In this document: positions 1 to 7,011 of the stretch, piece by piece
Numbering within the stretch: the first letter of the stretch is position 1
Layout: the number at the start of each line of letters is the position of its first letter
Origin: Pseudothermotoga sp.
GTDB lineage: Bacteria > Thermotogota > Thermotogae > Thermotogales > DSM-5069
DNA: 13,573 nt
Direction: 5' to 3'
Assembly (NCBI GenBank): GCA_003510135.1
Contig: DOKY01000038.1
Location: forward strand, 36,215 to 49,787
The notes under the pieces: generated by a model
What the model was told of the DNA's origin: nothing
The model's input: only the letters and a program-made list of their open reading frames with translations
Database searches by the model: none
Program-made: the position numbers and the translations under genes

Positions 1-391
1 TCGAAATACCCCACTTGCCACTGTTGACTTGAGAGGGAGTTATCAGATAGGGTTCTATCTTTGCCTGGTCAAGAACAAGAGCTTTGGCGAGCGCGATTTC
101 ACAGCCAAAGTCGAGCGCCTGGACGGAAAATTCCGTTTTGGGTGGCAAATACACCGCATAGGGCTTTCCAGAAAAAACGTTCTTCCGCTCACCGATTTTT
201 TCAAAAACCTTGTCCTTCACCTTAACGGTACATTTTCCACCCAGCACGACAAGAAAGATCTCAAAGTCTTCGCTGTGCGCCTTGTGAAAACGTCCGGAAG
301 GAAGAACGAGTCTTTCAAAGCCCAGATACTTCATACCGTTCTCAGGCGGTTCGCTAACAAAATGCTCTACTTTCTCTATCCTGACAAACAT
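1..391 (-). CDS. iolB: 5-deoxy-glucuronate isomerase, IolB/KduI family (N-terminal part, cut by window edge)
   Basis: Translating the minus strand gives 130 residues from ATG at 391 with no stop before the window edge, so roughly half of a normal IolB (about 270 aa) is visible. Recognisable blocks are GMKYLGFERLVLPSG, then FEIFLVVLGGKCTVKVKDK, then FEKIGERKNVFSGKPYAVYL followed by PPKTEF. These match the N-terminal cupin half of IolB as I know the family. IolB isomerises 5-deoxy-glucuronate to 5-dehydro-2-deoxy-gluconate in myo-inositol catabolism in the cytosol. KduI, the pectin-pathway relative, is the main alternative but fits the IGERxxVFxGKPYAVY block less well. ATG 391 has a GGTGA ribosome site four bases upstream and a promoter-like sequence just behind it. 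The frame stays open back to a stop at 479-481 with no ATG, GTG or TTG except GTG 394, so the start is near 391. The partner inositol genes would lie to the left. Confidence 0.85.
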   Translation of the reverse strand, partial: MFVRIEKVEHFVSEPPENGMKYLGFERLVLPSGRFHKAHSEDFEIFLVVLGGKCTVKVKDKVFEKIGERKNVFSGKPYAVYLPPKTEFSVQALDFGCEIALAKALVLDQAKIEPYLITPSQVNSGKWGIS

Positions 392-408
392 CACATCACC
401 CGGACGAA

Positions 409-438
409 ATTTTACAGAATGTTTCGGCTGTTTTCCAA
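409..438 (-). promoter_or_regulatory. candidate sigma-A-type promoter of the iolB-like gene
   Basis: On the minus strand TTGGAA (433-438) and TAAAAT (409-414) are separated by 18 bases. These match the -35 and -10 consensus in 4 of 6 and 5 of 6 positions. The start of transcription would fall about 10-15 bases before the ATG at 391, leaving a very short leader that still contains the GGTGA ribosome site. The region just upstream (440-490) is AT-rich. Confidence 0.45.
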
Positions 439-496
439 GAAAAATGCTATTGGACTTTGTATGAATGATATATAAACATTAACTAAAAGAAAACTA

Positions 497-511
497 AAGC
501 TCCGCGAGCTT
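497..511 (-). terminator. short hairpin with T-rich tail, possible terminator behind the decayed lipoprotein gene
   Basis: AAGCTC (497-502) and GAGCTT (506-511) form a perfect 6-bp stem with a 3-base loop. Read on the minus strand it is followed by TTTAGTTTTCTTTTAG-like sequence. It would end transcription of the gene remnant at 563-764 before iolB. The stem is short and the T tract is interrupted, so this is a weak call. Confidence 0.35.
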
Positions 512-562
512 CAAAGAACGCAAAGTTTATCCTTATTCCAAGCCTTATGAGCTGCGGAAAAT

Positions 563-764
563 TCATCTACATGCTGGACAGGAAGTCGTGGTGAATTTCC
601 AGACAGGTCCCTCAGTCTCTCCGTCTTTGTCATCCCTGGCAACGATTTTCCAGTAGTACGTTGTGATCAAATTCAGTTCTCCAACCGTGTGGCTTTTTTG
701 AGCTGTGGTTGTTGCCAGGCAAGATTGCTGTGATCATCAGCACCGCGAGGAAGACTCTCTTCAC
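563..764 (-). pseudogene. remnant of a lipoprotein with a fibronectin-III-like domain
   Basis: On the minus strand a GTG at 764, preceded by a GGAGAG ribosome-type site, opens MKRVFLAVLMITAILPGNN. This is a signal peptide ending where a lipobox of the form LAGC would be expected, but with PGN and no cysteine. That frame then runs into unrelated residues and stops within about 45 codons. In a second frame the DNA encodes HTVGELNLITTYYWKIVARD, then DKDGETEGPVWKFTT, then a stop at 563-565. TYYWKI.A.D..G.TEGPVW.FTT is the typical last strands of the FN3-like domains common in Thermotogota surface lipoproteins. Some 60 residues of a normal domain are missing between the two parts, and the frames differ. 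The gene has therefore lost an internal piece, its lipobox cysteine and its frame. The family assignment is from memory of such proteins. Confidence 0.65.
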
Positions 765-824
765 CACTCTCCAAGTTGTGGTGTGCACCATTCAGATGAT
801 ATCACGTCGCACTCTTGTAAATTC

Positions 825-853
825 AGTATCGAATCAGGTGAAAAGTTTGGCAA
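825..853 (-). promoter_or_regulatory. candidate promoter of the decayed lipoprotein gene
   Basis: On the minus strand TTGCCA (848-853) and GATACT (825-830) are spaced by exactly 17 bases, matching consensus in 5 of 6 and 4 of 6 positions. It lies about 60 bases upstream of the GTG at 764. Its -35 is only four bases from the -35 proposed for the plus-strand operon, so the two promoters would be back to back. Confidence 0.4.
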
Positions 854-857
854 CCTT

Positions 858-887
858 CAGACACCGTGCCAGACTGGATGATAAAAT
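858..887 (+). promoter_or_regulatory. candidate promoter of the importer/purine operon
   Basis: CAGACA (858-863) and TAAAAT (882-887) are separated by 18 bases, matching consensus in 4 of 6 and 5 of 6 positions. Transcription would start near 894, giving a leader of about 20 bases that contains the GGGGAGGG ribosome site. No operator or riboswitch-like structure is evident in this short leader. Confidence 0.4.
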
Positions 888-900
888 ATAGAAAAACTTT

Positions 901-908
901 GGGGAGGG
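901..908 (+). promoter_or_regulatory. ribosome binding site deciding the start of the solute-binding protein
   Basis: GGGGAGGG lies one base or less from the ATG at 909 but six bases from the in-frame ATG at 915. The second ATG has normal spacing and directly begins a signal peptide (MRKLVAVLL), so 915 is chosen. Confidence 0.75.
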
Positions 909-914
909 ATGCTC

Positions 915-1937
915 ATGAGAAAGCTCGTTGCGGTGTTGCTTGTGGTTTTGGCAGTCTTCGCCTTTGGAGCACAGAAGCTGTACGTCTCAACCTGGGGTTT
1001 CAATCTCGATTTGCTCGACAAGAACATCACCAAGCCATTCTTCGAAAAATACGGCATTCAGATTGAGAGGGAGCTGGGAAACAACTCTGTCAGACTCAGC
1101 AAGCTGATTTCTCAAAAGGACAATCCGGTGATCGACGTGGTTCATTTCGCAGACTACTACGCCATGCTGGCTGTGAAAAATGGCTTGCTACAACCCATTG
1201 ATGTCACGAAGTTGAGCAACTACCAGGACCTCTACGATTTCGCAAAGGATCCGGTAGGTGGCCATTATGGAATAGGTTACACGGTCTACAGCATGGGCAT
1301 AGTTTACAGAACCGACAAGATCAAGCAACCCATCACGTCCTGGAAAGATTTCTGGTCGAAGGAAGTGGCGGGTCACATAAGCTTGCCTGATATCACGACG
1401 ACGCAAGGACCCGTACTCATGATGCATCTGAACAAGATCTTTGCCAACGACGCTTACGATCCAGAACTGAAGGCCGCTTTTGAAAAGATAGCAGAGCTGA
1501 AAAAGGACGTTGTGACCTTCTACAAGACTTCATCTGAACTGATCAACCTCTTCAAGATGGGTGAAGTCTGGATGGCCCCGGTCACACGCTTCTCCTGGGG
1601 ACAGTTCCTGGCGACAGGTCTTCCGCTCGCATGGGTCGTGCCCGAAGAGGGCATGCTCGGGTTCACGAACGTGGTGAGTATCGTCAAGGGCGCGAAGAAC
1701 CTGGATGCGGCGTACAAGTACATCGACTTCATCATAAGCTACGAGGTACAACTTGCGGAAGCGATGGACCTTGTCGATTCACCTGTGAACATCAAGGTCA
1801 AAGTTCCACCAGAGATCGCAGAGAAATTGACTTATGGAGAAGATCACATCAAATCTCTGGTGTTCTACGACATCGGCTTCATCGTGGAAAACTACGATAA
1901 GTGGATCAACAAATGGAACGAAATGATCGCACAGTAA
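915..1937 (+). CDS. ABC transporter solute-binding protein, PotD-like (extracellular family 1)
   Basis: 340 aa secreted binding protein with a Sec signal peptide at residues 1-19 (a basic MRK start, a long hydrophobic core, then AFGA). There is no lipobox cysteine. The mature protein starts KLYVSTWGFN and follows the PotD/spermidine-putrescine fold order, with DVVHFADYYAML near residue 75 and LAWVVPEEGMLGFTNVVSIV near 240-257. It would capture a small ligand outside the membrane and pass it to the two permeases encoded next. Aligned by eye to E. coli PotD, the aspartate that holds the amine (in WMDSLA) is asparagine here (N252), and the WTEYV ligand block is WGFNL. A polyamine ligand is therefore doubtful. 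With a nucleoside phosphorylase and adenine deaminase in the same operon, a purine nucleoside or base is my preferred ligand. Family assignment is firm, the substrate is inference. Confidence 0.85.
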   Translation: MRKLVAVLLVVLAVFAFGAQKLYVSTWGFNLDLLDKNITKPFFEKYGIQIERELGNNSVRLSKLISQKDNPVIDVVHFADYYAMLAVKNGLLQPIDVTKLSNYQDLYDFAKDPVGGHYGIGYTVYSMGIVYRTDKIKQPITSWKDFWSKEVAGHISLPDITTTQGPVLMMHLNKIFANDAYDPELKAAFEKIAELKKDVVTFYKTSSELINLFKMGEVWMAPVTRFSWGQFLATGLPLAWVVPEEGMLGFTNVVSIVKGAKNLDAAYKYIDFIISYEVQLAEAMDLVDSPVNIKVKVPPEIAEKLTYGEDHIKSLVFYDIGFIVENYDKWINKWNEMIAQ

Positions 1938-1938
1938 T

Positions 1939-2775
1939 ATGAAGAAATATTTCTTGCTGATACCCTGTCTTGCGTTTTTGATAGTGTTTTTCATAATCCC
2001 GATCGTTGGAATGTTCGTAGATAGCGTTTACCAACCTGAAAAAGGCTGGGTGGCGCAGAAGTACCTGGATTTCTTCAGGCAAAGGCTCTCACGAACGGTC
2101 TACTTTCGAAGTCTCTGGATGAGCCTTCTGGTCACGCTCGTCGCGTTGCTTATAGGTTATCCGACGGCCATGGCTGTGGTCAGAGTCAAAAATGATTCGC
2201 TCAGAAGTTTGTTGATGACTTTGCTTGTCTTCCCACTTATGACCAATCCGGTGGCTCGAACCTTTTCCTGGCTTGCGGTGCTCGGAAGGGAAGGACTGAT
2301 AAACAACCTGCTTCTGTCGTTGAGAGTGCTCGACAGCCCCGTACGGTTGCTTTACACGCGCGGGGCTGTTTTTATCGGACTGCTCCAGCTTTTCTTACCG
2401 CTCATGATCATCTCGCTAACGAGCGCTCTTGAAAATCTTCCAAAAGACGTTCCTCTTGCTGCGAGAAGCCTTGGTGCGAACAGTTTCAAACTCTTCACGA
2501 AGATCTATCTACCGTTGACGAGCGAAGGGATCGTCACGGGTTCAACCTTAGTCTTCACAGGATGTATCACCGCGTACGTAACCCCCGCAGTCCTTGGGGG
2601 AAGCCGTGTTCTCATGCTGAGCACGCTCCTCTACCAGAAAGCGTCCGTGACGCTCGACTGGACCATGGCCACCGTGATAGCGATGATCATGTTTCTGAGC
2701 ACGCTCGGTGTGAACTTCATCTCTCGCGCGTTCAGCACGATCGGGGTGAGAAGATGGCGCAGAGCAAGTGGTTGA
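1939..2775 (+). CDS. ABC transporter permease, PotB-like
   Basis: 278 aa inner-membrane protein with about six hydrophobic segments, beginning at MKKYFLLIPCLAFLIVFFII. The cytoplasmic EAA loop that docks to the ATPase is clear at about residues 170-193 (PLAARSLGANSFKLFTKIYL). It forms the transmembrane channel with the permease encoded next. The start lies one base after the stop of the binding-protein gene and has no clear ribosome site, which points to translational coupling. The 3' end overlaps the next gene by 22 bases. Length and order (binding protein, PotB, PotC, PotA) are those of a polyamine-type importer. The true substrate is not shown by this protein. Confidence 0.88.
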   Translation: MKKYFLLIPCLAFLIVFFIIPIVGMFVDSVYQPEKGWVAQKYLDFFRQRLSRTVYFRSLWMSLLVTLVALLIGYPTAMAVVRVKNDSLRSLLMTLLVFPLMTNPVARTFSWLAVLGREGLINNLLLSLRVLDSPVRLLYTRGAVFIGLLQLFLPLMIISLTSALENLPKDVPLAARSLGANSFKLFTKIYLPLTSEGIVTGSTLVFTGCITAYVTPAVLGGSRVLMLSTLLYQKASVTLDWTMATVIAMIMFLSTLGVNFISRAFSTIGVRRWRRASG

Positions 2776-3533
2776 CGGTTGCACTTTTCGTTGCTCTCTC
2801 AATAATGCTCGGGCCTTTTCTTATCATCTTTTTCGCTTCTTTCGAACCGAGCTCGACTCTGAGGTTTCCACCCACAGGGTTTACGCTGGACTGGTTCAGA
2901 AAGGTCATGGGTATGAGCATGTTTCAAAAAAGTCTCGTTCTGAGTCTACGCATAGCGCTCATGGCATCTCTGCTGTCGTTGTTACTTGGAGTTCCAGCGG
3001 CGTACGCTCTCTCACGGTACAGTTTTAAAGGAAAGAGGACGATCGAAATTATCGTCACTTCTCCGTTAATAATCCCGGGTATGGTCGCCGGTCTGGCGCT
3101 CCTGCGATTTTTCGTTTTGATGCAGGTTTTTCCAATCGAAACGACATTGTTGATAGGACACACCGCTGTCGTTTTACCTTACGCGGTCAGATCGGTCCTC
3201 TCGAGCTTGGTGAACCTGCCAGTTGCGATTGAAGAAGCGGCGCAGAGTCTTGGAGCCCACCCGCTGAGGTGTTTCTTCCTTGTGGTACTGCCCAACATCA
3301 AGGTGGGAATAATCTCTGCATTCATCATGGCCTTCATCACATCCTTCAACAACGTTCCGATATCTCTGTTTCTCAGCGGCCCAGGTGTCAACACTCTGCC
3401 TATCGTCATGATGACCTACATGGAGTATTACTACAATCCAAGCATCGCTGCTCTTTCGACACTGCTCATAGGTTTAACGCTCGCAATAGTGCTGGTTGCA
3501 CAAAAACTACTCGGTGTTTCGAAACTCGTGTGA
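2754..3533 (+). CDS. ABC transporter permease, PotC-like
   Basis: 259 aa membrane protein, second half of the channel. The start at ATG 2754 (MAQSKWLTVALFVAL) is chosen over the longer open frame from 2562, because GGGGTGAG stands three bases upstream and the family begins with this membrane segment. The extra upstream residues are rich in H, R and D and are not membrane-like. The motif FFASFEPSSTLRFPPTGFTL near residues 25-45 is the usual PotC periplasmic stretch. The EAA loop is at about residues 157-178 (IEEAAQSLGAHPLRCFFLVV). It overlaps the preceding permease gene by 22 bases and is followed by the ATPase gene after 14 bases. Confidence 0.88.
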   Translation: MAQSKWLTVALFVALSIMLGPFLIIFFASFEPSSTLRFPPTGFTLDWFRKVMGMSMFQKSLVLSLRIALMASLLSLLLGVPAAYALSRYSFKGKRTIEIIVTSPLIIPGMVAGLALLRFFVLMQVFPIETTLLIGHTAVVLPYAVRSVLSSLVNLPVAIEEAAQSLGAHPLRCFFLVVLPNIKVGIISAFIMAFITSFNNVPISLFLSGPGVNTLPIVMMTYMEYYYNPSIAALSTLLIGLTLAIVLVAQKLLGVSKLV

Positions 3534-3547
3534 AGGGTGGATGAAGT

Positions 3548-4609
3548 GTGGCATTTTTGGAACTTGTGAACCTAACCGTCGCTTATGGGAAAAATCCGCC
3601 AGTGCTGAAGGGTTTGAACCTTTCCGTTGAAAAGGGCGAGTTCGTCTCGCTTCTCGGGCCCAGCGGCTGTGGCAAAACGACCACGCTGAGAATCATCGCA
3701 GGTTTTCTTAAACCAATCGAAGGCAGGGTAATTCTGAATGGAAAAGATCACACAAACGTTCCTCCACACAAGCGAAACATAGGCGTGGTGTTTCAAAACT
3801 ACGCTCTGTTTCCGCACATGGACGTGTTTGAAAATGTGGCCTTCGGTCTCAGGATGAGAAAGATCTCCAAAGCACAGATCGAAAAGAAGGTGAAAAGGGC
3901 GCTCGACATGGTGGGACTTTCAGGCTTTGAAAACAGGTTCCCTTCCGAGCTGTCTGGAGGTCAGCAACAGCGTGTCGCCATTGCGAGAGCTATCGTGATC
4001 GAGCCAGACCTTTTGCTCATGGATGAGCCACTCTCGAACCTCGATGCGAATTTGAGAGCAGAGATGCGTGGTGAAATAAAACAGTTGCAGCAGAATCTCA
4101 AAATCACGACCGTCTACGTCACACACGACCAGTCCGAAGCGATCGCGATGTCGAACAGAATAGTTGTGATGAGAGATGGCAGGATCGAGCAGATCGGAAC
4201 AGCTCAGGACATCTTTCTGAATCCAAGGACCAGTTTCGTGGCCAGCTTCATGGGCTTTCAGTGGCTCACCAGCGGTGCGGTGGAGTCGATTGAAGGTAAC
4301 TTCGTGCGCGTTTCTTGTGGTGAGAAAGTTCTTACGGCGCGAGCCACCAGCGAGGCCAAGATCAAAGACAGAGTGTCACTCTTCGCAAGACCAAAGAAAA
4401 TGAGGATCGTTCAGGAGGAAATGTCCAACTCTTTCGAAGTGAAGTTGGTTTCCGTGCTCTATCAAGGAGAGACGAGCCTTTTCATTTTCAAGCTTGGAGA
4501 GAAACAACTTTCGGTGGAACTGGATTCGAGCGTGGAGCTGTCCGGTAAATCTAAGCTCTTCGTTCACGTTCCTGCTGAAGACCTTCTGGCTGTGAAGGAG
4601 GAAAGATGA
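3548..4609 (+). CDS. ABC transporter ATP-binding protein, PotA-like
   Basis: 353 aa ATPase that powers the importer from the cytoplasmic face. It starts with GTG at 3548, six bases after a GGGTGG ribosome site. Walker A is GPSGCGKTT (residues 37-45), Q-loop Q83, signature LSGGQQQR (135-142), Walker B LLLMDEP (D159, E160), D-loop SNLD (163-166) and switch histidine H193 (THDQSEA). A C-terminal TOBE domain follows at about 265-345, as in PotA, MalK and related ATPases, which can serve in regulation. All catalytic residues are present. The stop overlaps the start of the next gene (ATGA), so the transporter and the phosphorylase are expected to be made together. Confidence 0.92.
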   Translation: MAFLELVNLTVAYGKNPPVLKGLNLSVEKGEFVSLLGPSGCGKTTTLRIIAGFLKPIEGRVILNGKDHTNVPPHKRNIGVVFQNYALFPHMDVFENVAFGLRMRKISKAQIEKKVKRALDMVGLSGFENRFPSELSGGQQQRVAIARAIVIEPDLLLMDEPLSNLDANLRAEMRGEIKQLQQNLKITTVYVTHDQSEAIAMSNRIVVMRDGRIEQIGTAQDIFLNPRTSFVASFMGFQWLTSGAVESIEGNFVRVSCGEKVLTARATSEAKIKDRVSLFARPKKMRIVQEEMSNSFEVKLVSVLYQGETSLFIFKLGEKQLSVELDSSVELSGKSKLFVHVPAEDLLAVKEER

Positions 4610-5361
4610 TGGACGTACAGAAACACATAAGATGCAAACTTGGCGATGTCGGTGAATACGTCCTGATACCCGGAGACGAAGCGCGTGCGGAAAAGATAGC
4701 TGCACATCTACAGAATGCCACTCTGATAGCTAAAAACCGTGCATACCATGTCTACACCGGAACTTTGAAGGATGTCAAAGTAAGCGTATGTTCGACAGGA
4801 ATTGGAGGACCGTCCGCCTCCATCGCCATAGAAGAGCTCGTCAGGGTGGGTGCAAGGACGCTCATACGTGTTGGCTCTGCCGGTGCGAGACAGCCTGACA
4901 TGCCCATCGGCGCTCTGGTGATCGCAACTGCGGCCTATCGAGGCGAGGGAACGTCTCACGCCTACGCTCCTGCCCCATTCCCGGCCGTGGCAGACCTCAG
5001 CGTTACTCTGGCTTTGATGAAGGCGGCCAGATCCTTGGGCTACGACTTCTATCACGGCATCGTTTTCACCAGGGACGCCTACTACGTTCAGGACGAGAAC
5101 CTGAACAGGTTTCTCACAGACTGCGGGATCGTGGCCTCTGAGCAGGAGTGCGCCATCACCTTCATACTGGGGAGCATCAGGCGGGTTCGGACTGGTGCCA
5201 TTCTGGCGACTGATTCGAACATCTGGCTCAAACCACAACCGAGTCTGGAGGAAAAGGAAAGGTTATTCCGAATCGCCGAGGAGAAGGCCATAGAAGTGGC
5301 GATCAAGGCTGTTGAGATCCTCATAGAGGAGGACAAGAGTGGAAAGAAAGATCTTCCTTAA
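4606..5361 (+). CDS. nucleoside phosphorylase, uridine/purine phosphorylase (PNP_UDP_1) family
   Basis: 251 aa cytosolic enzyme that would split a nucleoside with phosphate into a base and ribose-1-phosphate. Visible motifs: YVLIPGDEARAEKI (residues 18-31, phosphate site with R27), STGIGGPSASIAIEEL (63-78), IRVGSAGARQP (87-97), GEGTS (113-117) and SEQECA (178-183). The sugar-binding motif is normally EMES or EMEC. Here the methionine is glutamine (Q180), which is unusual. The uracil-specific Gln and Arg of E. coli uridine phosphorylase are not found in the corresponding YYVQDEN segment. An aspartate (LATDS, D203) stands where purine phosphorylases carry the base-binding Asp of their SD motif. 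This favours a purine substrate, in line with adenine deaminase next door. Methylthioadenosine is another option. The start may be 4606 or 4609, with GGAGG at 4597-4601. It overlaps the next gene by 23 bases. Confidence 0.82.
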   Translation: MMDVQKHIRCKLGDVGEYVLIPGDEARAEKIAAHLQNATLIAKNRAYHVYTGTLKDVKVSVCSTGIGGPSASIAIEELVRVGARTLIRVGSAGARQPDMPIGALVIATAAYRGEGTSHAYAPAPFPAVADLSVTLALMKAARSLGYDFYHGIVFTRDAYYVQDENLNRFLTDCGIVASEQECAITFILGSIRRVRTGAILATDSNIWLKPQPSLEEKERLFRIAEEKAIEVAIKAVEILIEEDKSGKKDLP

Positions 5362-7000
5362 CGCTCGCATCGTTGACGTGATCACGCAGAATATCTTCAA
5401 CGGCTGGTTTTCAGTGAGAAACGGCAGATTCGAGTTTGTCGAAGAAGGGGACGTGAATATCAACGAACCTGTCGAGATCGTAGATTTGAAGGGTCTCTAC
5501 TGCGTTCCCGGCTTGATCGATGCTCACATGCACGTTGAAAGCAGTCTCGTAACGTGCTCTGAATTCGCGAAAGCTGCCCTGAGGCACGGTACCATGGCCG
5601 TGCTTCAAGATCCACACGAGATGGCCAACGTGTTTGGAAAAGATGGTGTCCGTTTCATGTTCGAAGAAGGTTATCTGCAACCTTTGAGATTCTACGGAGC
5701 GATTCCAAGCTGTGTACCACCTACGCGTTTTGGTCTGGAGACAGCCAACGCTTCGATCAACCACGAGGACATCGAAGAATTAGTGAGGATGAAGGATGTT
5801 CTGGCGATTGGTGAAGTGATGGACTATCCCGCACTCGTTCGGGCTAATGAGGAGATTTTGAGAATCGTTGAGACGGGTTTGAAACATGGTCTGCTCATCG
5901 AAGGACACTGTCCAACGCTCTCGGGCGAAGAACTTTCGAAGTACATCTTGAGCGGAGTCGGCTCGGACCACACCCTGAGCACTCCAGAAAAGATGCTGGA
6001 ACAACTCCGCAAGGGCATGTTCGTCATGATTCAGGAAAAATCGATCAGGCCTGAGAACATCGAATTCATCAACAGGTTGCCGGACCGATCGAGAATCCTC
6101 ATAGTCACCGACGATGTGCCTCCTTCAAGACTGATCGAAGCTCATCTGAACTCTGTCGTTGCTGAGGCCATCGAACGCGGTTGGCCTGTCCTCGATGCGA
6201 TAGCGTCGGCAACGATCCGGCCGGCGAGCTATCTCAGACTCAAAGATCTCGGCGCCATAGCACCGGGAAAGAAGGCGTGCTTCTTCGTTTGTGAGGATCT
6301 CTCAGAGCTGAGACCGCTGAACGTTTTCGTTGAAGGTGTTGAAATGAGCGAGCTTGATTTTCCAAGACTGCGTTCTTTATTTTCATCCTCCATCTCTATA
6401 AGATCGTTCAGTGAAAGAGATTTCAGGCTCACCAACGTGCCAGACGGGGTTAGAAAGCTCAGAGTGGTCGTTGCGAATCCACAGAACAGTTTTACCGAAC
6501 TTGCCCACGAGACCGTGGTGGTACAGGACGGTTTTGCAAAGGGTGATTTCGTCAACGTTGGCGTGTACCACAGAAAAAGTTTCGAGCCACGAGGACATGT
6601 CGGTCTTCTGAAAGGTCTCGGTTTACAGCGTGGTGCCTTCGCTTCCAGTTTCGCCCACGATACGCACAACATCCTCGTGGTTGGAAGATGCGCTGAACAT
6701 ATGAAAGTCGCTGCGAACGAGCTTTTGAACATGGGTGGAGGCGTGGTCTTCTACGACGGTTCCAGCCTTTTGAAACTTCCTTTAGAGATCGGCGGGATCA
6801 TCAGCGAACGAAGTCTGAACGAGATTGCCTCAGCTTTGCATCAAATCGAAGATCGCTTGAAAATCAACGGTGTAAAACATCTCAAACCCTTCCTGTTCCT
6901 TTCTGTTCTTTCCCTCACACTCAGTCCCAGGTTCAAGTTCTCGGATTTGGGCATAGTGGATGTTGAATCGGGCAGGTTGCTTTCGAACCTTGCTGTATAA
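5339..7000 (+). CDS. ade: adenine deaminase (amidohydrolase superfamily)
   Basis: 553 aa, the normal size of bacterial adenine deaminase, which turns adenine into hypoxanthine and ammonia in the cytosol. GTG 5339 lies six bases after AGAGGAGG. Metal-site residues are in place: H63 and H65 (DAHMHVESS), E159 (AIGEVMDY), H190 (EGHCPTLSG), H211 (GSDHTLS) and D258 (VTDDVPP). DPHEMANV (91-98) and PSCVPPT (123-129) are family marks. The C-terminal domain has AHDTHNILVVG, NMGGGVVFYDG and FLSVLSLTLSPRF, as in AdeC. It differs from the usual forms at SDHEC (here SDHTL) and DDKHP (here DDVPP), so it is a divergent member. Adenine is the likely but not certain substrate. With the phosphorylase it would turn imported adenine nucleosides into hypoxanthine. 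Confidence 0.88.
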   Translation: MERKIFLNARIVDVITQNIFNGWFSVRNGRFEFVEEGDVNINEPVEIVDLKGLYCVPGLIDAHMHVESSLVTCSEFAKAALRHGTMAVLQDPHEMANVFGKDGVRFMFEEGYLQPLRFYGAIPSCVPPTRFGLETANASINHEDIEELVRMKDVLAIGEVMDYPALVRANEEILRIVETGLKHGLLIEGHCPTLSGEELSKYILSGVGSDHTLSTPEKMLEQLRKGMFVMIQEKSIRPENIEFINRLPDRSRILIVTDDVPPSRLIEAHLNSVVAEAIERGWPVLDAIASATIRPASYLRLKDLGAIAPGKKACFFVCEDLSELRPLNVFVEGVEMSELDFPRLRSLFSSSISIRSFSERDFRLTNVPDGVRKLRVVVANPQNSFTELAHETVVVQDGFAKGDFVNVGVYHRKSFEPRGHVGLLKGLGLQRGAFASSFAHDTHNILVVGRCAEHMKVAANELLNMGGGVVFYDGSSLLKLPLEIGGIISERSLNEIASALHQIEDRLKINGVKHLKPFLFLSVLSLTLSPRFKFSDLGIVDVESGRLLSNLAV

Positions 7001-7001
7001 T
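6996..7001 (+). promoter_or_regulatory. perfect TATAAT (-10) just before moaA, possible internal promoter
   Basis: TATAAT overlaps the stop codon of the adenine deaminase gene. If used, transcription would start near 7008, only a few bases before the moaA ATG at 7012, giving an almost leaderless message. No good -35 lies at the right distance: TTGCTT at 6977-6982 leaves only 13 bases and TTGAAT at 6963-6968 leaves 27. moaA lacks a ribosome site, which fits either leaderless initiation or coupling. Confidence 0.35.
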
Positions 7002-7011
7002 CTTTGTTGGT

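Noticed and set aside
29..475. 148-codon plus-strand open frame at the left edge
   Set aside because: It lies opposite the iolB-like gene, and its translation shows no family features, while the minus strand gives clear IolB motifs. It is an antisense shadow.
635..719. 9-bp inverted repeat CCTGGCAAC / GTTGCCAGG
   Set aside because: The arms are 67 bases apart within the remnant gene and fall in its coding segments. A match of this size could be chance, and no other mobile-element sign was seen.
709..891. 60-codon plus-strand open frame before the importer operon
   Set aside because: No ribosome site and no recognisable content. It runs opposite the decayed lipoprotein gene and its promoter.
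2562..2753. N-terminal extension of the PotC-like permease
   Set aside because: The extra 64 residues are another-frame reading of the preceding permease gene, and a good start with a ribosome site exists at 2754.
6229..6732. 167-codon minus-strand open frame inside the adenine deaminase gene
   Set aside because: Antisense to a well-supported gene, with biased serine/threonine-rich translation and no ribosome site or family match.
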